Program-made: the position numbers and the translations under genes
Notes under the pieces: model-generated
What the model was told of the DNA's origin: nothing
The model's input: only the letters and a program-made list of their open reading frames with translations
Database searches by the model: none
Assembly: GCF_001513955.1 (NCBI RefSeq)
Contig: NZ_KQ948147.1
Coordinates: forward strand, 817,499-881,498
DNA length: 64,000 nt
Origin: Streptomyces pseudovenezuelae
Lineage (GTDB): Bacteria > Actinomycetota > Actinomycetes > Streptomycetales > Streptomycetaceae
Reading direction: 5' to 3'
Part shown: one piece after another, positions 33,864 through 42,694 of the stretch
How positions within the stretch are numbered: position 1 is the first letter of the stretch
Layout: every line of letters begins with the position of its first letter

Positions 33864-34444
33864 GTGCCGTGAGCACAACGCCCCCCACCGCCGTACCCGC
33901 CCGCCGCGACGCCGAGGCGACCAGGGCAGCCATCCTCAGGGCGGCCCGCTATCTCCTGGCCCGCACTCCGCACGCCGACATCACCCTCAAGGCGGTCGGC
34001 GAACGAGCGGGCGTCAGCCCGCCGCTGATCGTGAAGTACTTCGGCAACAAGGACGCCCTTCTTGCCCGCGTCATGTCCTTCGAGTCCGACGCGACGGCCC
34101 TGCTCGACGCCCCCCTGGACGAACTGGGCCGCCACATGGTCCGCCACGTCCTCACCGGCCAGATCGAACGCGGCGCCGACCCCCTGCTCCGGATCGCCTT
34201 CGCCCCCGTCCAGGGCGAACACGGTGACATCCTGCGCGTCAACTTCCGCTCCCAGGTGGTCGAACGCCTCGCGCAGCGCCTGCGGGGCCCCGACGCCGGC
34301 CTGCGCGCCGAACTCGCCGTGGGCACCCTCCTCGGCCTGGGCGTGATGTACGGCATCGCCCGGGGCACCGAGCTGAGGGCGACCGCGGTGGAGGACCTGG
34401 TGGACCGGTACGCCCCCACCGTGCAGGCCCACCTGACGCCCTAG
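33860..34444 (+). CDS. TetR-family regulator of the exporter operon
   Basis: A 194-residue TetR protein with helix-turn-helix ILRAARYLLARTPHADITLKAVGERAGVSPPLIVKYFGNKDALLARV (about 25-72). The start overlaps the exporter stop (ATGA). Most likely an autoregulator acting at the two GTGAAT-N4-ATTCAC sites upstream of the exporter. Stop overlaps the convergent oxidase gene by 4 bp. Confidence 0.9.
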   Translation: MSAVSTTPPTAVPARRDAEATRAAILRAARYLLARTPHADITLKAVGERAGVSPPLIVKYFGNKDALLARVMSFESDATALLDAPLDELGRHMVRHVLTGQIERGADPLLRIAFAPVQGEHGDILRVNFRSQVVERLAQRLRGPDAGLRAELAVGTLLGLGVMYGIARGTELRATAVEDLVDRYAPTVQAHLTP

Positions 34445-36153
34445 CGGAACAGCCGGTCCAGGAAGGCGTTGCCGAACACGCCGTGCGGATCGAGCCGGTC
34501 CAGCACGCCCGCCGCCTGCCCCCACACCGCCTCACCGAACGACCCGGGAATCGTCGTCCCCAGCACCTCCTCGTCCGCCCACGCCGCGTCGTCCGTGTAG
34601 GCCCAGCCCTTGGACCACTCGACCCGCGTCCCCTCGTAGCCCTCGAACAGGAACCGCTCGATCTCCCTGAGGAAGGCCTCCGCGTACGGCGTCCCCGGCA
34701 GCGTCAGGATGTCCAGCCACACCGCGGTGTCCCGCTCGGGACGCGCCGGATCCGCCCGCAGCGCCGACAGCAGCGGGGCCCGCGCGCCGGCCAGCTCGGC
34801 CTCGGCCGGATCGTCGAGCCCGGTCACCCTGATCTCCACCGTCCCGTTGACCGGGAACTTCCCCTGAGCGGTGTACGCGGCCAGCCGCTCCCGGTAGAAC
34901 TCCGTGAACTCGGAGACCACCCGCTGCACCTGGTCCCGGCCGGTGAGGACCGCGTATCCGTTCGCCGTCACCCGCAGCGTCGTCGGCTTGACGTAGAGCA
35001 GTGTGTTCTTCGACGGACCCCAGATGTCCGCCGAGAGCGTCGCCGTGAGCCCCACCGTCGCCACGTCGAGCTGCGCGTTGCCGAGCACCGGTGCCAGGTA
35101 CCAGGCCGCGTCCGACACCATCCGCCCGGCCAGATCCGCCACCAGGGTCGGCACGTTGTCGGAGAAGGGATAGTTGTACGGCGAGGTCACGCGCCGCGAG
35201 GTCAGCGGCTTCGCCGGCGCCACGCTCCACACCTTCAGCCACGGGAACTCCGTGTAGGCGAACCAGATCGCCTCGACCCGCCCGGACTTCTCCAGGAAGC
35301 TCGCGAAGGTCCGCCCGTCACCGCCGGGCGCCGCGAAGAGCTCCGCCGCCGGGATGTCGACCCGGCTCACACACCGCAGATTGCTGTTCACGCCCACCCG
35401 CAGGACGACCTCGGTGACGAAGGTCCGCCCCAGATGGGTGAGCAGGGCCGCGCTGTCGGCCTCGGCGCGGCTGAAGGTGCGCAGCGCGTACGCCCCGCTG
35501 TCCTCGTCCCACACCACCGCCGTCAGCGACAGGATGCGATTGCTCAGCGAGCCGTACGTCTGGCCCGGCAGCCGGTGCTCCCCGTCGGCCGGAACGGCGG
35601 AGCCGTGCGCGTCGATCGCCAGCGCGCCGCCCAGGGTGAGGTCGCCGGGCGCCGGCGCGGCGGTGACGCCGAGTCCGTGCTCCTCCAGGTAGGTGAGCAG
35701 CGCCTCCAGCGTGACGCCGGTGCCGGCCCGCACGGCGGAGGCCGAGTCCAGGGACAGACCGGTGAGGTGGGAGGCGGTGTCGACGAGGAGGACGGGCGCG
35801 TCCGGCGCCGTGCCCTCGGTGACGGTGAGGGGCGACCAGCCGTGCGAGGAACCGCGGGCGCGGACCCGCCAGCCGTGCCGCCAGGCCCAGTTGACGACGT
35901 CGACGACCTGGTCCGGGCCGGTGGGAGCGCAGGCCCACAGGCCGTCGGCGGTGATCTCGCCGACCCAGTTGCGGTACGCCGAGCGGTGCAGGGCCACGCC
36001 CGCCGGGAAATCGGGCAGCTCCTCGGCCGCCTCCGCCGGATCGGCCGGCAGCAGAATCGGTGCGGCGGCGAGCGCGGCGGCGCTCACGAGGAAGCCGCGA
36101 CGGGTCCAGGACGGCGTGTCCTGCGGGTGGTTGCTCACGGAACGATCAGTCAC
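34441..36153 (-). CDS. Cholesterol-oxidase-like FAD oxidase (VAO fold), TAT-exported
   Basis: A 570-residue flavoprotein of the vanillyl-alcohol-oxidase fold resembling class II cholesterol oxidase (Brevibacterium BCO2): FAD-binding region about 70-250 with RARGSSHGWSPL, whose histidine is at the position used for covalent FAD, and a long substrate domain with FVTEVVLRVGVNSNLRCVS. TAT signal SWTRRGFLVSAAALAAAP. Oxidises a steroid-like or other secondary alcohol outside the cell. GTG at 36153 follows TAGCGT by 6 nt on the minus strand, predicting a leaderless mRNA. Confidence 0.88.
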   Translation of the reverse strand: MTDRSVSNHPQDTPSWTRRGFLVSAAALAAAPILLPADPAEAAEELPDFPAGVALHRSAYRNWVGEITADGLWACAPTGPDQVVDVVNWAWRHGWRVRARGSSHGWSPLTVTEGTAPDAPVLLVDTASHLTGLSLDSASAVRAGTGVTLEALLTYLEEHGLGVTAAPAPGDLTLGGALAIDAHGSAVPADGEHRLPGQTYGSLSNRILSLTAVVWDEDSGAYALRTFSRAEADSAALLTHLGRTFVTEVVLRVGVNSNLRCVSRVDIPAAELFAAPGGDGRTFASFLEKSGRVEAIWFAYTEFPWLKVWSVAPAKPLTSRRVTSPYNYPFSDNVPTLVADLAGRMVSDAAWYLAPVLGNAQLDVATVGLTATLSADIWGPSKNTLLYVKPTTLRVTANGYAVLTGRDQVQRVVSEFTEFYRERLAAYTAQGKFPVNGTVEIRVTGLDDPAEAELAGARAPLLSALRADPARPERDTAVWLDILTLPGTPYAEAFLREIERFLFEGYEGTRVEWSKGWAYTDDAAWADEEVLGTTIPGSFGEAVWGQAAGVLDRLDPHGVFGNAFLDRLFR

Positions 36154-36174
36154 GGGGTCACGCTAGGCGGATGT

Positions 36175-36207
36175 TGACACGTGCATGCCCTTCGCCGAAA
36201 CGTGTCA
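36175..36207. promoter_or_regulatory. Inverted repeat in the oxidase / reductase divergent promoter
   Basis: TGACACGT (36175-36182) and ACGTGTCA (36200-36207) are perfect 8-bp arms with a 17-bp spacer, about 25-55 bp upstream of the oxidase start. Operator candidate; no regulator gene is adjacent. Confidence 0.45.
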
Positions 36208-36289
36208 CCCGTGCGAGTGAACAATTCACAGGTCCCACCCCGGAGCGACCAGTTCCGCGCAGGTCGGCGACAGATGACAGACTGACGGC

Positions 36290-37273
36290 ATGGACGAGCG
36301 CACATTCGGCAGGTCGCAGCAGCACGCATCCGTCGTCGGACTCGGCACCTGGCAACTGGGGGCCGACTGGGGAGACGTCGACGACAAGGAAGCCCTCTCG
36401 GTGCTGGAGGCGGCCGCCGAGTCGGGAGTCACCTTCTTCGACACGGCGGACGTGTACGGCGACGGACGCAGCGAACAGACCATCGCCACGTTCCTGAGCG
36501 GCAGGCCCGACCTGCACGTGCTGGTCGCGACGAAGATGGGCCGCCGCGTCGACCAGATCCCCGAGAACTACGTCCTCGACAACTTCCGCGCCTGGAACGA
36601 CCGTTCGCGCCGCAACCTCGGCGTCGACCGCATCGACCTGGTCCAGCTGCACTGCCCGCCGACCCCTGTCTACTCCAGCGACGAGGTGTTCGACGCCCTG
36701 GACACCCTGGTCGAGGAGGAGCGCATCGCCCACTACGGCGTCAGCGTCGAGACCTGCGAGGAGGCGCTGACCGCGATCGCCCGGCCAGGAGTGGCGAGCG
36801 TCCAGATCATCTTCAACGCCTTCCGCATGAAGCCGCTGCGCGAGGTGCTGCCCGCCGCACAGGAGGCGGGCGTCGGCATCATCGCCCGGGTTCCGCTGGC
36901 CTCCGGCCTGCTGTCCGGCAAGTACACCCGGGACACCGTCTTCCCGGAGAACGACCACCGTGCCTACAACCGGCACGGCGAAGCGTTCGACGTCGGTGAG
37001 ACCTTCTCCGGCGTGGACTACACGACCGGTGTCGAGGCCGCCGCCGAGTTCTCCGCACTGGCACCCGAGGGCTGCACCCCGGCGCAGCTCGCCCTGCGCT
37101 GGATCATCCAGCAGCCCGGCGTCACCACCGTCATCCCCGGCGCCCGCAACCCCGAGCAGGCGCGCGCCAACGCGGCCGCCGCCAAGCTGCCTCCCCTGTC
37201 CGAGGAGACCCTCGCGGCCGTCCGCGACCTCTACGACCGACGCGTCAAGGACCAGGTGGAGAACCGCTGGTGA
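36290..37273 (+). CDS. Aldo/keto reductase
   Basis: A 327-residue aldo/keto reductase: TFGRSQQHASVVGLGTWQLGADWG, D and Y in FFDTADVYGDG, K in VATKMG, H in VQLHCPP and NADP-site VTTVIPGARNPEQA. Substrate unknown. CAGACT six nt before the ATG suggests a leaderless mRNA. It is divergent from the cholesterol-oxidase-like gene. Confidence 0.92.
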   Translation: MDERTFGRSQQHASVVGLGTWQLGADWGDVDDKEALSVLEAAAESGVTFFDTADVYGDGRSEQTIATFLSGRPDLHVLVATKMGRRVDQIPENYVLDNFRAWNDRSRRNLGVDRIDLVQLHCPPTPVYSSDEVFDALDTLVEEERIAHYGVSVETCEEALTAIARPGVASVQIIFNAFRMKPLREVLPAAQEAGVGIIARVPLASGLLSGKYTRDTVFPENDHRAYNRHGEAFDVGETFSGVDYTTGVEAAAEFSALAPEGCTPAQLALRWIIQQPGVTTVIPGARNPEQARANAAAAKLPPLSEETLAAVRDLYDRRVKDQVENRW

Positions 37274-37280
37274 CCCCGCC

Positions 37281-37318
37281 CGGCTCCGGGAACCGGCCGC
37301 TCGCCGCTCCCGGAGCCG
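37281..37318 (+). terminator. Hairpin terminator of the aldo/keto reductase
   Basis: CGGCTCCGGGA (37281-37291) and TCCCGGAGCCG (37308-37318) form a perfect 11-bp stem with a 16-nt loop, 8 bp after the stop, followed by CGCTGTTT. Confidence 0.75.
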
Positions 37319-37356
37319 CGCTGTTTGAAAGATCAGTCACCGGATACCCGTAGCGC

Positions 37357-37842
37357 ATGGTCGACACGGAGAGACGGACAGGCCGCGACGAGACTCAGGA
37401 TGAGCGCGCGGACCGCATGTGGGGCGAACTGATCCAGGAGATCCGCGTCGCGCAGACAGGCGTACAGATCCTGTTCGGCTTCCTGCTCACCGTGGTGTTC
37501 ACCCCGAAGTACGACGACCTGGCCCACACCGACCAGGTCATCTACATCGTCACCGTCGTCCTCGGCTCCTGCGCCACCGGAGCCCTCATAGGCCCGGTCT
37601 CCCTGCACCGCCTGGTCTCGGGACGGCGCATCAAACCCCAGGCCGTACGGATCGCCTCCCGGCTGACCTTCGTCGGGCTGGTCCTGCTGCTCACCACCAT
37701 GACGGCGGCCCTGCTGCTGATCCTGCGCGTCGCGACCCATGACGGCTGGGTGCCCTGGCTCGTCACGGGAGTAGTGGCCTGGTACCTGCTGTGCTGGTTC
37801 GGCCTCCCCCTGTGGACCCGGCGCCGCCACACGACGCAGTGA
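37357..37842 (+). CDS. DUF6328 membrane protein
   Basis: A 161-residue four-segment membrane protein: cytosolic N-terminus with RTGRDETQDERADRMWGELIQEIRVAQTGVQILFGFLL, then segments at about 38-55, 62-82, 105-125 and 133-152. It matches the DUF6328 family; function unknown. The last 80 bp overlap the convergent DUF2238 gene. Confidence 0.85.
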   Translation: MVDTERRTGRDETQDERADRMWGELIQEIRVAQTGVQILFGFLLTVVFTPKYDDLAHTDQVIYIVTVVLGSCATGALIGPVSLHRLVSGRRIKPQAVRIASRLTFVGLVLLLTTMTAALLLILRVATHDGWVPWLVTGVVAWYLLCWFGLPLWTRRRHTTQ

Positions 37843-38455
37843 CCCGCGGCCCGTCCAGCTGACGGTCGTGCAGACGGCTCAGCGTGAGCACCGACAGCGT
37901 GGCACCGATCAGCGCGCAGAACATGTCCCACTGGGTGTCCCACACATCGCCCTGGGTGGCCAGGAAGGCGTCCGCCGCCTGACCTCCGATCACGGCGGCC
38001 GCCCACTCCAGCATCTCGAAGACGGCACTGAAGGCCAGGCACGCGCACACCGTCAGCGGCGCCAGCCAACGACTGCCCCGCAGCGGGGACGTACGGCTGA
38101 GCAGCTCCCGGACGAGCACCGCCGGCACGAACCCCTGCATGAGGTGGCCGAGACGGTCGTACGGATTGCGGTCGAGCCCGAACGTGTCGCGCACCCAGTC
38201 GCCGAGCGGGACCTGCGCGTAGGTGTAGTGGCCGCCCACGATCAGCACGAGCGCGTGCACCGCCAGCAGAGAGCACACCAGGTCGGTCAACGGGAAGCGG
38301 CGCCACGTCAGCACGATCAGCGGCAGCCCGACCAGGACCCACACGGTCTCCAGGAACCAGGTGGTGCGGTCGCGCGGGCCCCGGGCGGACAGGGCCAGCG
38401 CCGCGACCACGGCCCAGGCGAGCAGGACGGGCAGACGCCGTCGCACAGCGGTCAT
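37763..38455 (-). CDS. DUF2238 (YjdF-like) membrane protein
   Basis: A 230-residue membrane protein with about six segments and the DUF2238 signatures GGHYTYAQVPLGDWV, NPYDRLGHLMQGFVPA and FEMLEWAAAVIGG...DTQWDM. Function unknown. ATG at 38455 follows GAGGA; a GTG at 38459-38461 is too close to the same site. The 26-residue tail lies antisense to the DUF6328 gene. Confidence 0.9.
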   Translation of the reverse strand: MTAVRRRLPVLLAWAVVAALALSARGPRDRTTWFLETVWVLVGLPLIVLTWRRFPLTDLVCSLLAVHALVLIVGGHYTYAQVPLGDWVRDTFGLDRNPYDRLGHLMQGFVPAVLVRELLSRTSPLRGSRWLAPLTVCACLAFSAVFEMLEWAAAVIGGQAADAFLATQGDVWDTQWDMFCALIGATLSVLTLSRLHDRQLDGPRVTASCGGAGSTGGGRTSTAGTRPLLP

Positions 38456-38550
38456 GAGCACTCCTCGTCGTAGGAGCCCCCATCGTCGGGCCGGGCGCCG
38501 GCGGTGGCATGAGTACGGCTACTCAGGCCATGTGCGCTCAGGAACCCGTC

Positions 38551-38988
38551 TCAGCCGCCGGCGATGACCGAGGCCAGGAAGTCGTCCACGCTGACCTCTT
38601 CCCGGCCCGGCGGCACGAGCTCACGGGTCTCGCGCAGGAAGGACGCCAGCGCCGGAGCCCACGCGAAGACCACGGCGTGCTGGCGGCCCCCGTCGGAGCG
38701 GGCGTCGCCGAAGAACTCCATGCGCAGTTCCTCCCAGACACCGCTCGACACGGGGCTGAACCGCACGTCCCCGATCCCGACCGGGCCGCGCAGGCCCTCG
38801 GCGAGCATCTCCCGGTCCAGCCGCCACCGCGCCAGCACCCGGCCGTCATGGCTGAACACCGCGGTGACGGCGAACGGGTCCGCCGCGTCGTACCCCAGGT
38901 GGGCGAGCACAGGGCACCGGGCCGTGCCGCCCGCCTGCAGTTGCACGACGAGGGTCTTGTGGGCGGTCCTGTGGACGAAGGAGTTCAC
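38551..38988 (-). CDS. SsgA-like (SALP) sporulation / cell-division regulator
   Basis: A 145-residue SsgA-like protein: TLVVQLQAGG...CPVLAHLGYDAADPFAVTAVFSHDGRVLARWRLDREMLAEGLRGPVGIGDVRFSP, then VVFAWAPALASFLRETRELVPPGREE. SALPs control septum placement and spore-wall formation and occur only in sporulating actinomycetes. The GTG at 38988 has GGAGG 8 nt upstream. A SigB-type promoter match lies 38 bp before it. Confidence 0.93.
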   Translation of the reverse strand: MNSFVHRTAHKTLVVQLQAGGTARCPVLAHLGYDAADPFAVTAVFSHDGRVLARWRLDREMLAEGLRGPVGIGDVRFSPVSSGVWEELRMEFFGDARSDGGRQHAVVFAWAPALASFLRETRELVPPGREEVSVDDFLASVIAGG

Positions 38989-39025
38989 CTGGGGGCCTCC
39001 GGGGAGAACGACGTAGAGCCCTCTA

Positions 39026-39049
39026 GTACCCCTCACACGGCCAAGATGC
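39026..39049 (-). promoter_or_regulatory. SigB-type promoter match for the ssgA-like gene
   Basis: On the minus strand GCAT-N14-GGGTAC (complements of 39046-39049 and 39026-39031). Predicted start near 39019, about 30 nt before the GTG. It abuts the stop codon of the upstream gene. Confidence 0.5.
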
Positions 39050-40114
39050 TCAGCCGACCGGGTGATTCCCCTTCGCGGTGCGCAGAGCCGTGATGCACGA
39101 GGCGATCGCCTGCTGGAGTTCCTCCAGTTGCTGGACCATGTCGTCCTCGTAGAAGTCCTGGGCGTCGTCGAAGGTCAGCTCCTCGAACACCTTGGTGGCC
39201 CTCTGGAGGCTGCTGTAGAACTTCGTCCGCCGCTCCTGGACCCGGAGTTCGGGATCCGCCTCCACGGCCTCGGCGACGAGGGACTTCATGGTGTCGAACG
39301 CCTCGGCGGCCCACTCGCCGGTGTCCTCGTCCTCCTCCAGCTCCTCCAGGAGGGACAGGTGCCGCTCGGCCTCCTGACGCAGGTCGACCGGAGCGTCGAT
39401 GGTCTGCCCGGCCGGGGTCTTGACCTGCCCGGACTCGGCGATCTGGCGCACGTACCCGATCCGGTCGGCCGCCCTGCTCTCGGTGGCCACGGCCTTCTTC
39501 AGGTCGTCCGTGCGCACCACGTCCCGGGCCAGGGACGCCTGCAGCTCCGGGTCCTCCTTGATCCGGTCGAGCAGCGCGCTGCGCGCGGCCCGGGCGGTGG
39601 AGGGGTCGGCGAGGATCGCGGCACGCAGCGCGGTCGGGTTCTCGGCGACCTCCAGGGCCTTTGTCGGCCGGATGCCCTCGGCCTCCGCGGCCTCGGCGAT
39701 GGCCGTGCCGCGCTCGGAGGCGGCGCTGCTGCGGGAGACGTAGTAGCTCAGCCACACGTCCGCGTCCGGCAGCTCCACCTCCTGGCCCGGCGCGAGCGCC
39801 TCGAAGTGCGGGACCATGCCGTCGTCGGCGGCCCGGTCCCAGGCCTTGTAGTAGCGCATGACGCGCTCGGCCGAGCAGCCGGCGAGCTCGGCGAACTCCT
39901 TCGCGGACACCTTCGGCGTCTCGTCGGCGCTCTGGCCGCCGGGCCGCACGCTGCGCGCCACCATCAGGCCGAAGGCCCATCCGCCGGTCCGCGCGTACAC
40001 CCCGAACTCGCGGGCGTCCCGCGCGACGAGGTCGGACAAGGGCGCGCCGGACATCTCGGCCGAGACCTCCGGGGCCTCGGAGGTCGTGTCGGACGGGTCG
40101 ATCGCTAGGGTCAC
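39050..40114 (-). CDS. Conserved hypothetical protein with a putative HTH segment
   Basis: A 354-residue soluble, acidic, mostly helical protein I cannot assign. Residues about 65-100 (ETPKVSAKEFAELAGCSAERVMRYYKAWDRAADDG) look like a helix-turn-helix of ParB/KorB type. The middle is Ala/Glu-rich with possible coiled coil, and residues about 280-350 are helical. GTG at 40114 follows GGAGAAG; the frame stays open to 40150. Same strand as the ssgA-like gene, 61 bp upstream of it. Confidence 0.75.
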   Translation of the reverse strand: MTLAIDPSDTTSEAPEVSAEMSGAPLSDLVARDAREFGVYARTGGWAFGLMVARSVRPGGQSADETPKVSAKEFAELAGCSAERVMRYYKAWDRAADDGMVPHFEALAPGQEVELPDADVWLSYYVSRSSAASERGTAIAEAAEAEGIRPTKALEVAENPTALRAAILADPSTARAARSALLDRIKEDPELQASLARDVVRTDDLKKAVATESRAADRIGYVRQIAESGQVKTPAGQTIDAPVDLRQEAERHLSLLEELEEDEDTGEWAAEAFDTMKSLVAEAVEADPELRVQERRTKFYSSLQRATKVFEELTFDDAQDFYEDDMVQQLEELQQAIASCITALRTAKGNHPVG

Positions 40115-40208
40115 GGGTGCTTCTCCTGGGCAGGCTCGTTCAAACCGCATGATGTGCGGCTCGGAAGCCTATTGCACCGTCGGGTGCCGCCCCGGCAGCA
40201 CCGCCCGC

Positions 40209-41180
40209 TCAGGCGAACGCGTCGCGCAGCGCGGGCAGCAGCGTCTTGTCCGACCAGTCCAGGAACCCGGGCTGGGAGTCGCCGCCGATCTGCACCAGCG
40301 CGATCTCGGTGAACCCGGCTTCCGCGTACGGACGTACGGCTTCGACGAAGGCGTCGGGGTCGTCGCCGCACGGGATCGACGCCGCCACGTCCTCGGGGGT
40401 GACGAACTGGGTGGCCGACTCGAAGGAATCCGGGTGCGGCAGCTCGGAGTTGACCTTCCAGCCGTTGCCGAACCAGCGGAACTGGGAGTGCGCCCGCCTG
40501 ATCGCGGTGTCCCGGTCGGGGTCGTAGCAGACGGGCAGCTGGCCGATGCGCGGCTTGCCCTCGCCGCCGTTGCGGTCGAACGCGTCGAGCAGCCCCGCCT
40601 TGGGCTCGGTGGCGATGACGAGGTCGGCCAGGCGGCCGGCCAGGGCGCACGACTGCTCGCCGGAGACGGCCAGTCCGATCTGCGGCGGCTCGTCCGGCAG
40701 ATCCCACAGCCGGGCGGACTCCACGTCGAAGTGGGTCCCGCGGTGGTTCACATGGCCGTCCCCGAACAGCGCGCGGATGATCTCCACCGCCTCCTCCAGC
40801 ATCTCGTGCCGGACGTCGGCCGACGGCCAGCCGCCGCCCACCACATGCTCGTTGAGGTTCTCGCCCGAGCCAAGCCCCAGCCGGAACCGGCCCTCGGAGA
40901 GCAGCTGCATGGTCGCCGCCTTCTGCGCCACCACCGCCGGGTGGTACCGGAAGGAGGGACAGGTCACGTACGTCATCAACGGGATCCGCGAGGTCGCCTG
41001 GGCGGCCGCCCCGAGCACGCTCCACGCGTACGGCGAGTGGCCCTGCGACCGCAGCCACGGAAAGTAGTGGTCCGAGGTCACGGAGAAGTCGTAGCCCACC
41101 TCCTCGGCCCGCACCACATGGCCCACCAGCTCACGGGGGCCGGCCTGCTCGGTCATCATCGTGTATCCGATTTGCACCAT
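40209..41180 (-). CDS. F420-type LLM oxidoreductase
   Basis: A 323-residue luciferase-like (LLM) TIM-barrel enzyme of the F420-dependent branch: VQIGYTMMTEQAGP, VTSDHYFPWL, RLGLGSGENLNEHVVGG and a C-terminal ALVQIGGD. The GSGENLNEH motif is typical of F420-dependent glucose-6-phosphate dehydrogenase relatives. Hydride transfer to or from coenzyme F420; substrate unknown. Confidence 0.9.
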   Translation of the reverse strand: MVQIGYTMMTEQAGPRELVGHVVRAEEVGYDFSVTSDHYFPWLRSQGHSPYAWSVLGAAAQATSRIPLMTYVTCPSFRYHPAVVAQKAATMQLLSEGRFRLGLGSGENLNEHVVGGGWPSADVRHEMLEEAVEIIRALFGDGHVNHRGTHFDVESARLWDLPDEPPQIGLAVSGEQSCALAGRLADLVIATEPKAGLLDAFDRNGGEGKPRIGQLPVCYDPDRDTAIRRAHSQFRWFGNGWKVNSELPHPDSFESATQFVTPEDVAASIPCGDDPDAFVEAVRPYAEAGFTEIALVQIGGDSQPGFLDWSDKTLLPALRDAFA

Positions 41181-41266
41181 GGGGTCCGGGTCCCCGGTGA
41201 CCGGAGGGGAAAACGGGCTTCCCGGTCCCTCTCGATCAAGACCGGCGCACGGGGCAGGATGCGGGT

Positions 41267-42694
41267 ATGAGTTCCCTGCCCACGAGCACCCCCGCCGCCC
41301 AGGGCGTCGACGCCGCCGGCATACAGGCCTTCCTCGACGCCCTCGAAGCCGAGCCGCACCTCGAACCGCACAGTGTGATGCTGCTGCGCCACGGCCAGGT
41401 CGTGGCCTCGGGCTGGTGGGCGCCGTACGCCCCGGACCGGCCCCAGCTCCTCTACTCGCTCAGCAAGAGCTTCACGGCCACGGCCGCCGGGTTCGCCGTC
41501 GCCGAGGGGCTGATCCGGCTGGACGACCCGGTGATCTCGTACTTCCCGGAGTTCGAGGCCGAGGTCACCGACCCGCGCAGCCGGGCGATGCTGGTACGGC
41601 ATGTGGCGTCGATGGCCAGCGGCCACGAGGAGGAGACGCTGGACCGGGCCCGCGCTCTGGACCGCGACGAACTCGTCCGGGGCTTTCTGCTGGTCCCGCC
41701 GGACCGGGACCCGGGCACCGTCTTCGCCTACAACCAGCCCGCCACCTACACCCTCGCCGCGATCGTCCAGCGGGTCACCGGCCAGAGACTCACCGAGTAC
41801 CTGCGGCCCCGGCTGTTCGAGCCGCTCGGAATCGGCGAGGCGGCCTGGATCTCCGACCGCCGGGGCCGTGAGCTCGGCTTCAGCGGGCTGCACGCCACGA
41901 CCGACGCCGTCGCCCGGCTCGGCCAGCTGTATCTGCGGGGCGGGGTGTGGGAGGGCGAGCGGCTGCTGCCCGAGTCGTGGGTGGCCGAGGCGACACGGGT
42001 GCAGATCGCGCACGAGGCACCGCCGGTGGGCGGCTGGTCGGACTGGCAGCAGGGCTACGGCTTCCAGTTCTGGATGGCCCGCCACGGTTACCGCGGGGAC
42101 GGGGCGTACGGGCAGTTCTGCGTGGTGCTGCCCGAGCAGGACGCGGTGCTCGCGATCACCTCGGAGACCGTGGACATGCAGAAGGTCCTGGATCTGGCGT
42201 GGGAGCATCTGCTGCCCGCCTTCGGCGCCGATCCGCTGCCCGGCGGTGAGGCGGCGGACGCGGCCCTGGCCGAGCGTCTGGCACGGCTCGCGGTGCCGCC
42301 CACCGAGGGCAAGCCCGCCCCCGCCGACCGGACGCGGGACTGGAACACCGCCTTCACGCCCCATGGCGGCACCTGCGCCGACCAGCCGACCCTGACCGCG
42401 GTCGAGGTGGACCCGGGCGGCCGGGTGACCCTCGTGGACGACGGCGACCGGCTGGAACTGGAACTCGGAGCCGGGGACGGCGGCTGGACGGTCGCCGACG
42501 AGCCCGTGCCGGTCGCGGTGAGCGGTGGCTGGAGCGACGCGGAGACCCTCGTCGTCGACCTGGCGTTCCTGGAGACCCCGCACCACCTGCTGGTGACCTG
42601 CTCGCCGGGGGACCGGACGTTCACCGCGCGCTGGCGCACCCAGCCCCTGCACGCCGGTCCGCTGCGGCGGATGCGGGCGCCGCGCTCAGGATGA
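41267..42694 (+). CDS. Serine hydrolase, class C beta-lactamase family
   Basis: A 475-residue penicillin-binding-protein-like hydrolase: nucleophile motif SLSK (about 66-69), the YNQP motif in place of YxN near 155, and a C-terminal beta-rich domain from about 350. No signal peptide, so it is cytosolic; such members are often esterases or amidases. CAGGAT at 41255-41260 six nt before the ATG suggests a leaderless mRNA. Overlaps the convergent pseudokinase gene by 9 bp. Confidence 0.88.
   Translation: MSSLPTSTPAAQGVDAAGIQAFLDALEAEPHLEPHSVMLLRHGQVVASGWWAPYAPDRPQLLYSLSKSFTATAAGFAVAEGLIRLDDPVISYFPEFEAEVTDPRSRAMLVRHVASMASGHEEETLDRARALDRDELVRGFLLVPPDRDPGTVFAYNQPATYTLAAIVQRVTGQRLTEYLRPRLFEPLGIGEAAWISDRRGRELGFSGLHATTDAVARLGQLYLRGGVWEGERLLPESWVAEATRVQIAHEAPPVGGWSDWQQGYGFQFWMARHGYRGDGAYGQFCVVLPEQDAVLAITSETVDMQKVLDLAWEHLLPAFGADPLPGGEAADAALAERLARLAVPPTEGKPAPADRTRDWNTAFTPHGGTCADQPTLTAVEVDPGGRVTLVDDGDRLELELGAGDGGWTVADEPVPVAVSGGWSDAETLVVDLAFLETPHHLLVTCSPGDRTFTARWRTQPLHAGPLRRMRAPRSG

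Noticed and set aside
37542..38510. 322-codon minus-strand frame over the DUF2238 gene
   Set aside because: Arg/Ala/Gly-rich shadow; the true frame shows six membrane segments and family motifs.
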